Assembly (NCBI RefSeq): GCF_030758295.1 | Contig: NZ_CP132335.1 | Coordinates: forward strand, 2,766,412-2,830,411 | From: Pararhizobium sp. IMCC21322 | Lineage (GTDB): Bacteria > Pseudomonadota > Alphaproteobacteria > Rhizobiales > GCA-2746425 | Direction: 5' to 3' | Length of the DNA stretch: 64,000 bases | Part shown: piece by piece, positions 16,656-25,663 of the stretch | Position numbering within the stretch: position 1 is the stretch's first letter | Layout: each line of letters opens with the position of its first letter | The notes under the pieces: generated by a model | What the model saw: only the letters and a program-made list of their open reading frames with translations | Database searches by the model: none | What the model was told of the DNA's origin: nothing | Program-made: the position numbers and the translations under genes

Positions 16656-17279
16656 ATGATTGACGGAAATCTTTATCTCACTTTCGTGGTAGCTTGTATT
16701 GCCGTTGTGATTGTTCCTGGACCAACCGTAACTGTTGTCATTGCCAACAGTATGAGAAGTGGTGCCGGGGCAGGCCTTGCAAATGTGGCGGGGACGCAAT
16801 TCGGCCTGGCACTGACAATACTCGTCCTGGCTTTTGGCCTGTCTGCAGTCATAGCGTTTGTTGGTGAGGCGTTTGTCTTTATAAAGCTCATTGGTGCCGC
16901 TTACCTCATCTGGCTTGGTATTACCCTCTGGCGTAATAAGAAGAGCTTTGGACAGGTTGAATCAGCACGTGAGAAGACGACATTCAAACGCATGTTCTTG
17001 CAGGGTTTTCTGGTTATTCTGACCAACCCCAAAAGCCTCTTTTTCGTCGGTGTTTTCATCCCGCAATTCATCGATCCAACGCGAGATGCGGTTATGCAGA
17101 CATTGATTTTGGGTGGTACGTTCATGGTTGTCGCAACCCTGCTGGATGGCAGCTACGCAGTTTTGGCTGGCCGCGCTGGACGGTTGTTAACGGCAACTCG
17201 CATTCGCCTTCTGGAACGTATAAGTGGAACATTGTTGATTTCAGGTGGCGTCTGGATGGCGCTCCAGAAACGTGCCTGA
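16656..17279 (+). CDS. LysE/RhtB-family exporter
   Basis: This 207-residue protein has about six hydrophobic segments in the LysE pattern. It opens with LTFVVACIAVVIVPGPTVTVVIANSMRSG (given here in part), where the PGP turn after the first helix is the family mark; GAAYLIWLGITLWRN and the NPKSLFFVGVFIPQF block follow. Family members export amino acids or related small molecules; the substrate here is unknown. The start at 16656 has GGCGGGCGT upstream. It is followed 50 bp later by coaD and may be read with it. Confidence 0.88.
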   Translation: MIDGNLYLTFVVACIAVVIVPGPTVTVVIANSMRSGAGAGLANVAGTQFGLALTILVLAFGLSAVIAFVGEAFVFIKLIGAAYLIWLGITLWRNKKSFGQVESAREKTTFKRMFLQGFLVILTNPKSLFFVGVFIPQFIDPTRDAVMQTLILGGTFMVVATLLDGSYAVLAGRAGRLLTATRIRLLERISGTLLISGGVWMALQKRA

Positions 17280-17329
17280 CATCGCAAATTTTGCGTCTCG
17301 ATTGATGCCAGCCTGATCGGAAAACTGAA

Positions 17330-17830
17330 ATGAGTAGAACAGTTCTTTATCCAGGGTCTTTTGATCCTGTCACAAATGGACATCTGGATGTTTTGAGGCA
17401 GGCATTGAATCTGGCCGACCGTGTGGTTGTCGCTATTGGAATTCATGCCGGTAAGAAACCACTCTTTTCTTACGAAGAGCGGCAGTCGCTGATTGCAGGA
17501 GCAATTGAGCAGTCCGAGTTCTCGGCCGAACAGTCGCGGGTGTCTGTCGTCGGGTTTTCTGGTCTTAGCGTTGATGCCGCTATAGAGAGCGACGCACAAT
17601 TCATGGTTCGGGGACTGCGCGACGGCACTGATCTCGACTATGAGATGCAGCTATGTGGCATGAATGGTGCGATGATGCCCCAGATCGGAACTGTTTTCCT
17701 GCCTGCCAGTCCTGCTGTTCGCCCAATTACTGCCACGCTTGTCCGCCAGATCGCGGGCATGAAGGGCGATGTATCAAGCTTTGTGCCGAAACATGTCGCC
17801 GATGCTCTATCTCGGAAATTTCAGAGTTGA
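17330..17830 (+). CDS. coaD: Phosphopantetheine adenylyltransferase
   Basis: It transfers AMP to 4'-phosphopantetheine in coenzyme A synthesis. The 166-residue protein opens [19 protein letters not shown], with the nucleotidyltransferase (T/H)xGH-type motif in NGHL, and has the [17 protein letters not shown] block near residue 90 followed by the phosphate-loop helix [13 protein letters not shown]. Length is typical (about 160). The stop codon overlaps the first codon of the exported cyclophilin gene (TGATG at 17828-17832), so the genes form an operon. Confidence 0.96.
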   Translation: MSRTVLYPGSFDPVTNGHLDVLRQALNLADRVVVAIGIHAGKKPLFSYEERQSLIAGAIEQSEFSAEQSRVSVVGFSGLSVDAAIESDAQFMVRGLRDGTDLDYEMQLCGMNGAMMPQIGTVFLPASPAVRPITATLVRQIAGMKGDVSSFVPKHVADALSRKFQS

Positions 17831-20800
17831 TGCCAAAGAATATGAAAAGTCCTTGGTTGAGAATATGTTGCGGGCTGTTGCTCGCGTTTGTGTTGGCGGT
17901 TCCCGGTGTCGCGCAGGAGGTGGCGCCCAAGCTTCCGCCTGTGCCGCGGCCACTTCCGCCGCTACCGAAGGTCGGAGCACCTCAGCCAGATTTCATAAAT
18001 CCGACAAGACCCGCAAACAATCTTGATTTGCCTGAACGAACAGAGCCTGTCGCAACTGTTGCAACTGCCGATCTGAAAAACCGCATTGTTATCGAGCTGG
18101 AAGGAAATCTGGTAACCATTGATTTGCGGCCAGACCTTGCACCGGAGCATATTGAGCGCATCAAGCAACTTATTCGTCAGGACTTTTACGATGGGCTGTC
18201 CTTTCACCGCGTCATCAGTGGTTTCGTGGCGCAAACAGGAGACCCGACAGGTTCTGGTATGGGGAGCTCGGACTTGCCCGATTTGGACGCTGAGTTCAGT
18301 GATGAACGATTCCTCCGCGGTACGGTCGGTATGGCGCGTGGTGAAGACCCGGACAGCGCCAATTCACAGTTTTTCATCCTGCTTGGTGATGCGCCATGGC
18401 TCGAGGGCGAGCACACAATTATCGGACGAGTGACCAGCGGTCTGGACCAGATTGACCGTTTGAAAACCGGTACAAAGCCAGACAATGGACTGGTTCGAAA
18501 CCCCGACAGGATGGTCGCCCTGCGCATTGCGGGGGATGTCGACGATCGACGATTGTTTGCGATTGCAACCAATGCAGCGGCCAACGCTGCGGCAAATTTA
18601 GCACAGGACAGGGCAGCAGCTGCCGTTATTGCTGCGCAAAAAGCCGAAACGGCTTCCCACTATTCTGACGAAACCCGTCTGACGGCAGAACTGGCCGATG
18701 ACGAGGTAGCGATTAAGACTGCAGCAGAAGAAGAAGCCCTATTCGCCGTTCAGGATACTCAAACCACACTGAGCAGGGCACAGGCAGCGCTTGGGCTTAC
18801 GCGTGATCGGCTGCTGCGTGCGCGAAACAGACTTGTCGTGGCAGAAACCCAATTGGCAGAACTGTCGAACGGCGCGGTGCTGACTGCCGCCGGACAGACA
18901 ACTGCAGAAGCAAATCTGGAGGCTGCGCGAGCCGTTGCTGAAGCAGCAGAAAACGCTTTCCTGGAGGCAACACAGATATCGGATGCGGCGACTAGCCAAT
19001 CTGAACAGGCGTCTGCTGCTTTGGAAACGGCGAGGGCAGCCGTCACCTCTGCGCGGCAAGTCCTGGATAATATTAAGCTGAAAGAGGCCCGACAGGCCCT
19101 TCAAACAGCAAGCGCTGAACGTGCGGCCATTGCTGTCAGGTTGCAGGAAGCAGAGACAAAGGTAGCGCAAGACGTGCAAATCGTTGCTGATGCTGCGCGG
19201 ATATTCGCGACAGCGCAGGATGCATTGCAAGCTGATCTTTCCGATGCCAGCGCCGTCAAAGGCCCGGCTGAGCAGGCAACTGCGGTGGCCGGTGACGCCA
19301 AGCGTGCTCTGGCGGATGCTGAACAGCAATTGGCCTCTGCTCAATTGGCTCTGGCCGAGGCCATTGCGGCTAAAAACCAGGCCGTTGCCGAACAGAATGA
19401 AGCTGATAGTGGGGTTCTGAGCGCACAGGCAGATGTCGTGGCTGCGCGGGAGGCTGAGCAGGTGGCAACCCAGGCGGAAGCTGATGCTTCACAGCGCGCA
19501 GCCTCTGCTGCGGAGACGCTCTTATCTGCCCAGGAAACTGCCCGTAATGCACAAGAGCAATTTGATGCGGCTACGGCTCTGTTTGAAGCTGCAGAAAACA
19601 AAGTTGAAGAGAAGGAGCAGCAGTTTGAGGTTGCGCAGACGACGCTTGCGCAATCGCAAGCAGGCCTTAGCATCAGCGAAGACCGGGTATCAGATGCACT
19701 TGCAGCTGAAGATGCTGCCGCCAGGACATTGTCGGATGCTGAGAACAGTCTGAATGCTGCAAAGGCACAATTGACAAGCGCCTCAGATGAGTTGATGGCG
19801 TCTACATCGATCGAAAACATAATCAGTATTCAGGTTGAATCCAAACAGGCATCCCTGGCAGCAGCGCAAAGAACGGCAGATGCGGCGCAGCAAACGCTTG
19901 AACAAATCCGTTCTCAGCTATCTGAAAAAGATCGCCAGGCTGCAGATGCTGCCCAACTTGTTACGGTTGCGGAAAGTGCACTTGCCGATGCCGAGATCAA
20001 TTTGACAAATGCACAGGAAGCTTCACTAGCGGCGACCGGCGAGCGGGAAGCCGCCGTGAATGGTAGTCAGGCGGCTCGTGAGGCATCAGGTCGGGCTGAG
20101 GCTGTTTTAGCCGAAGCTGAACAGTTGGTAGCAACCACTTCGAGCGCCGAGCAGGCAGCTATCCTGCGAAGCAGTCGCGATGCTGAAGAGCTGGCACTGA
20201 TAAAACAGAATGCCGAACAGGCTCAGTCGGCCTATGAAGCTGCCCTTGCGGCGGTTGAGGCCAATCAGGAAGCGATTAAACAAAATACCGAGCGGGTAGA
20301 AACCGCAAATGCTGATCTCATCGATGCTGAATCCGCACTGGACGCAACGCGCGCGTTTGCTCGGGAGGCGGAGGCAGAGAATGCGGCGGCTCAGGAAACG
20401 GTTCGGCAATTTGAGGCTCAACGAGCCGCAGCACAGGCAGAATTAACCCGAGGCTCTGACGCGTTTGCAACTGCGTCGGCTGCAAAAGCCGAGATACAGC
20501 TTCAACTTGAAACTGCCATGACAGCTTCTGAAGAAGCGCGTGCAATTGTCGAACAGACCAGCGCAGCAATGAACGCTGCAACAGCTGCGAACGAGGCAGC
20601 TAACGAGGTTGTGGCAGCGGCAGAAGGGACTTTGAATTCCGCCCGGACGAACTTTGACGCCGCCGTTTTGAACCCAGCCAATAATGAAGACCTGTTGGCT
20701 CCCTACATCGCAGCGGTCGAGTTTTCAACGGATGCACTGGAAACCGCAAAAACAGCTGCAGAAACCGCCCAGCAGAGCGCCTTGGATGCAATCAGCGCCA

Positions 20801-22848
20801 ATGATCAGGCCGTTGCAAGGCTTGGAGCTGCACAAAGTGTCGCGGAAGCAGCCACGTCTGATATGGAAGCTGTGGACGATTTGTTGGAGGAGGCGTCTGC
20901 GGCCCAAAGAACAGAAGAGCTTGCCGTTGCTCAGATTGAGGCCGAGCTATCCAATGCGGTGAAGACGGCAGCAGCGACGCAGGCAGCGCTTGAGGACGCC
21001 ACAAATCAAGTATCGTCTGACGAGGCTGCCTTGTCTGCAGCGCGTACCGAGGTCAATGAGTCCCAGGGCGCGCTGGATGCCAGTGATGCCGCTCTCATTG
21101 CCGGGAACGAAGCTTTGATCAATGCGTCATCCAGAGCTGAGACCGCCATTTTGCGGGTCGCGGAAGCAGAAGCAACATTACAGGCTGCGCGTGATGGAGA
21201 GACGGTGGCGACAGCCGCCAAGGAGGAGGCACTGCAGGCAGAAAAAGCAGCGAGACAAGGTTTTGAGGCGGCAAATGACGATTTGCGAGAAGCCCTGGCC
21301 TTGGCATCTACTGCAACATCGAATGAAACGCTGGCGTCTGAAGCGCTGAACAAAGCCACGCTGTTGCTTGAAGAAGCTCAGAACGATCTGCAAAACGCCA
21401 AAGCCACCCTTGAAGCCTCGCTGGCTGACCCGAACCAGATCAGGAGCACTTCCATTGACGTTGCTGCAAGCACAGATGATGCCAAAAATGTAGTAAATGG
21501 TTTGCAGGCAGAACTTGAGGCGCTGCAGTTGGATTTGGCAGATGCTGCCGTCACCAGGGATACGGCGGAGAAATTGCGCGATGCAGCAATTGCCAATGAG
21601 GCCGCAAAGCAAGGATCTCTTGCAACAGCAATCGAGCTGTCCGAGCAGGCAAAAGCTGCGAAGGCGGAAGCGCTGCTGCAACGTGACGCTGATCGGGCGC
21701 TGGTGTCTGGTTTCACTGCGGACTTGCAAGCCGCAGAAACAGAGTTGAGCCGTGCCAATTCGGAGTTTCTCAACGTTGAAGAAGCTCTTGCTCAACAAAC
21801 TGACGGGCTTGATGCTGCAAGACTTTCAGTGGTGCGCGCTGAATCTGACCTGCTGTTGGCCACCCAACAGGCAGAGAACGCTATCACGGTTTTAGAGGAA
21901 GCAGGAGAAGCTGTGATTGAGGCGCAACAGGCGCTCGACGTTGCGATTTTGAGGGCTGAAACAGCTGCCGAAAATGTAACAGAGGCGCTGTCCCTGGAAG
22001 ATGCTGTTCTGCAACAAGTAGCACAGGCCACCCAAATTGTTGTCGATGCGAATGATACACTGAGAGTGGCGGAACGCAGCCTTACGCAGGCGCTTGCCGA
22101 AACCGATGAAAAGGACCGCGCAGCCGCGTCCGCAGCGGAGGTCGCCGAGAATGCGAATGTTTCGCTGGAACGGGCAGAAGCGGCCTTGAACGCTTCAGAA
22201 TTGGCTCTGGCAGAAATGCAGCAGGCGGATGCAGATGCTGATAATCGCGAGGAGCAGGCTGAAGCAATTGCTGTGGCGACACAGGAAGCTCATGATCTGG
22301 CCTCCTCAAATCTGGCATCAGCGATGCGGGTTGAAGAACAGGCTCGTGAGACCGCAAGTGAGGCTTCCGCAAATGCAGAAGCTGCACTGGCCGCCAAGCA
22401 GGTTGCACAACGGGCCCTGAACTCCGCAATGCAGCAAGTGGAAGTACGCCAACAAAGGTTGGTGGCCTCATCGCAGAGCAATCAAAATGCAAGCCAGGCT
22501 GCAGACCGCGCGATTGCAGAGTTGGCCCTGGCGCAACAGGAGGTCGCGAATTTGGAAGATCTTGCGGCAGCTGATGAGGTAACCTTGCAAAATGCCTCAC
22601 AAGCCCTTGCTGCCGCTCAGGAACGCTTGATAATCGCGCAGCTTGATAAGCGGGAAGCCTTGAGTGTACAGACTGTCGCGAGATCGCAAGCGTCTGCCGC
22701 AGAACTTGCTCATGCAAACGCATTGGCGGCTCTCAGCGCTGCAAACCTTGCCAGTGCGCGTGCTGCCAATGATTCATCGGAAAAGCGCGCAAAAGCCAAT
22801 GCTGCAGCGGCAGCCTCCGCCGCTGACATACCTCTCTTTCAACGATAA
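17830..22848 (+). CDS. Exported cyclophilin fused to a giant Ala/Glu-rich coiled coil (1672 aa)
   Basis: The ATG at 17830 overlaps the coaD stop; 17842 is an alternative. A signal peptide (ICCGLLLAFVLAVPGVAQ) is followed by a Pro-rich linker (PPVPRPLPPLPK). Residues about 82-238 are a cyclophilin-type peptidyl-prolyl isomerase: FHRVISGFVAQTGDPTGSG, GMARGEDPDSANSQFFI and WLEGEH keep the Arg, Phe, Gln, Trp and His of the active site, with one Met-to-Val change. From about 245 to the end, some 1430 residues are Ala/Glu/Gln-rich heptad-like sequence with no Cys or Trp that I can find. Likely breaks lie near residues 658, 948 (NPANNEDLLAPY) and 1198 (ADPNQIRSTSI). In related genomes this gene position holds, as I recall, a plain exported cyclophilin of about 200 residues. 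No membrane anchor follows the signal peptide, so a periplasmic or secreted rod is likely. Confidence 0.9.
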   Translation: MPKNMKSPWLRICCGLLLAFVLAVPGVAQEVAPKLPPVPRPLPPLPKVGAPQPDFINPTRPANNLDLPERTEPVATVATADLKNRIVIELEGNLVTIDLRPDLAPEHIERIKQLIRQDFYDGLSFHRVISGFVAQTGDPTGSGMGSSDLPDLDAEFSDERFLRGTVGMARGEDPDSANSQFFILLGDAPWLEGEHTIIGRVTSGLDQIDRLKTGTKPDNGLVRNPDRMVALRIAGDVDDRRLFAIATNAAANAAANLAQDRAAAAVIAAQKAETASHYSDETRLTAELADDEVAIKTAAEEEALFAVQDTQTTLSRAQAALGLTRDRLLRARNRLVVAETQLAELSNGAVLTAAGQTTAEANLEAARAVAEAAENAFLEATQISDAATSQSEQASAALETARAAVTSARQVLDNIKLKEARQALQTASAERAAIAVRLQEAETKVAQDVQIVADAARIFATAQDALQADLSDASAVKGPAEQATAVAGDAKRALADAEQQLASAQLALAEAIAAKNQAVAEQNEADSGVLSAQADVVAAREAEQVATQAEADASQRAASAAETLLSAQETARNAQEQFDAATALFEAAENKVEEKEQQFEVAQTTLAQSQAGLSISEDRVSDALAAEDAAARTLSDAENSLNAAKAQLTSASDELMASTSIENIISIQVESKQASLAAAQRTADAAQQTLEQIRSQLSEKDRQAADAAQLVTVAESALADAEINLTNAQEASLAATGEREAAVNGSQAAREASGRAEAVLAEAEQLVATTSSAEQAAILRSSRDAEELALIKQNAEQAQSAYEAALAAVEANQEAIKQNTERVETANADLIDAESALDATRAFAREAEAENAAAQETVRQFEAQRAAAQAELTRGSDAFATASAAKAEIQLQLETAMTASEEARAIVEQTSAAMNAATAANEAANEVVAAAEGTLNSARTNFDAAVLNPANNEDLLAPYIAAVEFSTDALETAKTAAETAQQSALDAISANDQAVARLGAAQSVAEAATSDMEAVDDLLEEASAAQRTEELAVAQIEAELSNAVKTAAATQAALEDATNQVSSDEAALSAARTEVNESQGALDASDAALIAGNEALINASSRAETAILRVAEAEATLQAARDGETVATAAKEEALQAEKAARQGFEAANDDLREALALASTATSNETLASEALNKATLLLEEAQNDLQNAKATLEASLADPNQIRSTSIDVAASTDDAKNVVNGLQAELEALQLDLADAAVTRDTAEKLRDAAIANEAAKQGSLATAIELSEQAKAAKAEALLQRDADRALVSGFTADLQAAETELSRANSEFLNVEEALAQQTDGLDAARLSVVRAESDLLLATQQAENAITVLEEAGEAVIEAQQALDVAILRAETAAENVTEALSLEDAVLQQVAQATQIVVDANDTLRVAERSLTQALAETDEKDRAAASAAEVAENANVSLERAEAALNASELALAEMQQADADADNREEQAEAIAVATQEAHDLASSNLASAMRVEEQARETASEASANAEAALAAKQVAQRALNSAMQQVEVRQQRLVASSQSNQNASQAADRAIAELALAQQEVANLEDLAAADEVTLQNASQALAAAQERLIIAQLDKREALSVQTVARSQASAAELAHANALAALSAANLASARAANDSSEKRAKANAAAAASAADIPLFQR

Positions 22849-22869
22849 ATTTAACCAAGGAAAGCCTTC

Positions 22870-23340
22870 ATGACTGACATTAACGACCCTGCAAACACAA
22901 TCATCCTGGACACAACCAAGGGCGAAGTGATTATTGAAATGCGTCCAGACCTTGCGCCGCACCACTGCGCGCGCATCAAGGAGCTTGTGAATGACGGGTT
23001 TTATGATGGGACGCCATTCCACCGGGTCATTGACAACTTCATGGCTCAGGGTGGCGACCCCACAGGCACTGGCACAGGTGGCTCGGGCAAACATCTGGAT
23101 GCTGAATTCAACGATGAGTCTCATGTGCGCGGCGTCTGCTCAATGGCGCGTGCCCAAAATCCAAATTCAGCTGACAGCCAGTTCTTCATCTGTTTTGCAG
23201 ATGCGACATTCCTGGATGGTCAATATACAGCTTGGGGCAAGGTTATCTCGGGCATGGACAATGTGGATTCGTTTGCACGCGGCGAGCCAGTCCGCAATCC
23301 AGACCAGATCACCACTGCCAAAATGGCTGATGCGGCCTAA
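22870..23340 (+). CDS. ppiB: Peptidyl-prolyl cis-trans isomerase, cyclophilin type
   Basis: A 156-residue cytoplasmic cyclophilin with no signal peptide. The active-site block is FHRVIDNFMAQGGDPTGTG, with SMARAQNPNSADSQFFICF following. The usual Trp-Leu-x-Gly-x-His stretch is FLDGQY here, as in many bacterial PpiB enzymes that bind cyclosporin weakly. It starts 22 bp after the giant cyclophilin, with AAGGAAAG before the ATG. Its catalytic domain is clearly related to that of the preceding gene, so the two probably arose by tandem duplication. Confidence 0.95.
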   Translation: MTDINDPANTIILDTTKGEVIIEMRPDLAPHHCARIKELVNDGFYDGTPFHRVIDNFMAQGGDPTGTGTGGSGKHLDAEFNDESHVRGVCSMARAQNPNSADSQFFICFADATFLDGQYTAWGKVISGMDNVDSFARGEPVRNPDQITTAKMADAA

Positions 23341-23369
23341 CACACTCAAACGAAATGATTTGGATCACG

Positions 23370-23397
23370 GCCCGCGCATTGCAAATGCGCGGGCTTT
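23370..23397 (+). terminator. Hairpin terminator after ppiB
   Basis: GCCCGCGCATT at 23370-23380 and AATGCGCGGGC at 23384-23394 form an 11-bp perfect GC-rich stem with a 3-nt loop, followed by TTTCTG. The T-run is short, so termination may be partial. It separates the coaD/cyclophilin unit from queA-tgt. Confidence 0.65.
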
Positions 23398-23412
23398 CTG
23401 TCGGGATGGACT

Positions 23413-24486
23413 ATGCGTGTAGATGAATTTGATTTTGAACTGCCTCAGGATTGCATAGCCTTGCGGCCTGCAAATCCTCGCGATTCTGCGCGTTTATTGG
23501 TTATCAGACCGGACGAACCACTAACCGATGATCGCGTGTCCAGTCTTGCCTCGTGCTTGAAACCCGGCGATGTATTGGTTTTGAATGACACAAAGGTCAT
23601 CCCCGCCCAATTGGAAGGTTTGCGCCTTCCACGCTCGCCCGAATTTCCGCCAGCGAAAATCTCGGCAACTTTGCATATGCGCATCAGTGGCGGCGTTTGG
23701 GATGCCTTTATCCGGCCCGCAAAAAAAATTCAGGTCGGTGACCAATTGGTGTTCGAAAAAGACGGTGTATCACTGCACGCGGAGGTCTCCAGGAAAGGAG
23801 ACGCCGGAGAAGTTCAACTTGTCTTTCTTCTGAATGCCGCAGAGTTGGATGCAGCGTTGTTTGCTGTCGGGCACATTCCCTTACCGCCTTACATTGCCTC
23901 CAAACGTGCTGAAGACAATCATGACAAGGCAGATTACCAGACAATCTATGCCCGAGAAGACGGCGCTGTTGCAGCCCCCACCGCAGGTCTTCACTTTACC
24001 GAGGACCTGTTTGCCAGTCTCTCAGCCAAGGGAATCACAACACAATTCGTCACTTTGCATGTAGGGGCCGGAACGTTTCTACCCGTAAAGGCCGACGACA
24101 CCACTGACCACAAAATGCACTTTGAAACCGGCACGGTGTCGCAGAAGGTGGCCGATAACTTGAATAGGGCCCGCGCCAATGGTGGCCGTGTCGTATCTGT
24201 GGGAACAACCAGCCTGCGGCTGCTCGAAAGCGCTGCCGGTGAGGACGGGACCCTGTCTGCCTTTCATGGTGCGACCGATATTTTCATTACGCCCGGCTAC
24301 AAATTCAGGATTGTTGATATTCTGATGACAAATTTTCATCTGCCACGGTCAACTCTGATGATGCTGGTGTCTGCGTTTTCAGGTCTTGAGACCATGCGCG
24401 CTGCTTATCGCCATGCGATTGCAACCGGCTATCGCTTTTATTCCTATGGCGATGCGTCGCTTTTGTTCAGACAGGACCAGACATGA
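23413..24486 (+). CDS. queA: S-adenosylmethionine:tRNA ribosyltransferase-isomerase
   Basis: It builds epoxyqueuosine on tRNA by transferring and isomerising the ribosyl part of S-adenosylmethionine. The 357-residue protein begins [17 protein letters not shown] and has the family blocks [47 protein letters not shown] and [17 protein letters not shown]. It lies 72 bp after ppiB across a hairpin and overlaps tgt by 4 bp (ATGA), so both steps of queuosine formation are made together. Confidence 0.96.
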   Translation: MRVDEFDFELPQDCIALRPANPRDSARLLVIRPDEPLTDDRVSSLASCLKPGDVLVLNDTKVIPAQLEGLRLPRSPEFPPAKISATLHMRISGGVWDAFIRPAKKIQVGDQLVFEKDGVSLHAEVSRKGDAGEVQLVFLLNAAELDAALFAVGHIPLPPYIASKRAEDNHDKADYQTIYAREDGAVAAPTAGLHFTEDLFASLSAKGITTQFVTLHVGAGTFLPVKADDTTDHKMHFETGTVSQKVADNLNRARANGGRVVSVGTTSLRLLESAAGEDGTLSAFHGATDIFITPGYKFRIVDILMTNFHLPRSTLMMLVSAFSGLETMRAAYRHAIATGYRFYSYGDASLLFRQDQT

Positions 24487-25631
24487 CGGCTGATAAGACC
24501 GTAACGAATTTCAGTTTTGAACTTCACAACACCGATGGCACGGCCAGACGCGGGACGGTGCGCACACCGCGAGGCGACATTCGCACGCCGGCCTTCATGC
24601 CCGTTGGAACGGCGGCGACCGTAAAGACCATGTACCCACAGCAGGTTAGGGACCTTGGCGCTGATATTGTGCTTGGCAACACATATCACCTGATGCTGCG
24701 CCCGGGTGCCGAGCGCATTGCGCGGTTGGGCGGGTTGCACGAGTTCATGCGATGGCCATACCCAATTTTGACTGATTCCGGCGGTTTTCAGGTCATGTCT
24801 TTGGCCAATTTGCGCAAAATGAGCGAACAGGGGGTGACATTTCAGTCCCATATTGACGGCTCAAAACACGAATTATCCCCGGAACGGTCAATTGAGATTC
24901 AGGGTCTTCTGGGCTCGGATATCCAAATGCAACTGGATGAATGTGTCGCGCTTCCCTCAACCGAGCAAGACATTGAGCGGGCTATGGAATTGTCTCTGCG
25001 CTGGGCAGAGCGCAGCAACACCGCATTCGGCGATCAACCGGGGAAAGCCATGTTTGGCATCGTTCAGGGCGGCGACATACCACATCTGCGTGAACGTTCT
25101 GCCAAAGCGCTGACGGCCATGGACCTGAAGGGCTATTCGATCGGAGGGCTTGCCGTCGGTGAACCGCAGGAAGTCATGCTTGAAATGCTGTCTGTCACCT
25201 GTCCGCTGTTGCCGGTTACCAAACCGCGCTATTTGATGGGCGTCGGCACACCAGATGATTTGCTGCAGTCGGTCGGTCGGGGCGTTGATATGTTCGATTG
25301 TGTCATGCCGACCCGCGCTGGGCGCCATGGTTTGGCCTATACGCGCCGTGGAAAGGTCAATCTGAAAAATGCACGCCATGCTGACGATTCAAGGCCTTTG
25401 GATGAAGAAAGTTCATGCCCGGCAACGCGTGATTACAGCCGCGCCTACCTTCATCATCTCATCAAATGCAATGAAGCGCTGGGCGCCATGCTGCTCAGCT
25501 GGAATAATCTGCATTATTATCAAAGTCTGATGCAGGGCATGCGCGATTCTATTGAACAAAATCAGTTCGCTGATTTTACAGATGTTACAAAACACGCCTG
25601 GGACGCAGGGGATGTCGCGCCGATATCATAG
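24483..25631 (+). CDS. tgt: tRNA-guanine transglycosylase, with reduced zinc site
   Basis: It swaps guanine 34 for preQ1 in the wobble position of GUN-anticodon tRNAs. The 382-residue barrel shows [25 protein letters not shown], the nucleophile region in [18 protein letters not shown] and [13 protein letters not shown]. In the classical enzyme the zinc site is CxCxxC plus a His; here the matching stretch is [18 protein letters not shown], so only the middle Cys and the His remain. I recall similar losses in other rhizobial Tgt proteins. The rest of the active site is intact, so activity is still expected. Confidence 0.94.
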   Translation: MTADKTVTNFSFELHNTDGTARRGTVRTPRGDIRTPAFMPVGTAATVKTMYPQQVRDLGADIVLGNTYHLMLRPGAERIARLGGLHEFMRWPYPILTDSGGFQVMSLANLRKMSEQGVTFQSHIDGSKHELSPERSIEIQGLLGSDIQMQLDECVALPSTEQDIERAMELSLRWAERSNTAFGDQPGKAMFGIVQGGDIPHLRERSAKALTAMDLKGYSIGGLAVGEPQEVMLEMLSVTCPLLPVTKPRYLMGVGTPDDLLQSVGRGVDMFDCVMPTRAGRHGLAYTRRGKVNLKNARHADDSRPLDEESSCPATRDYSRAYLHHLIKCNEALGAMLLSWNNLHYYQSLMQGMRDSIEQNQFADFTDVTKHAWDAGDVAPIS

Positions 25632-25658
25632 TTCTGCCTGTATCATAGTCCTGCTTGT
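25625..25658. repeat. Tandem 17-bp duplication across the tgt stop codon
   Basis: ATCATAGTTCTGCCTGT at 25625-25641 is followed directly by ATCATAGTCCTGCTTGT at 25642-25658, 15 of 17 bases identical. The first copy contains the tgt stop TAG. Probably a local slippage event. Confidence 0.75.
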
Positions 25659-25663
25659 CAAAT

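Noticed and set aside
17653-17829. N-terminal extension of the giant cyclophilin into coaD
   Set aside because: It would overlap coaD in another frame and has a Cys/His-rich, non-protein-like sequence; the ATG at 17830 directly precedes a good signal peptide.
18739-22723. Several long minus-strand open frames opposite the coiled coil
   Set aside because: They are composition artefacts of the Ala/Glu/Gln-rich codons on the plus strand (Leu/Ala/Ser/Arg-rich products, no starts with ribosome sites).
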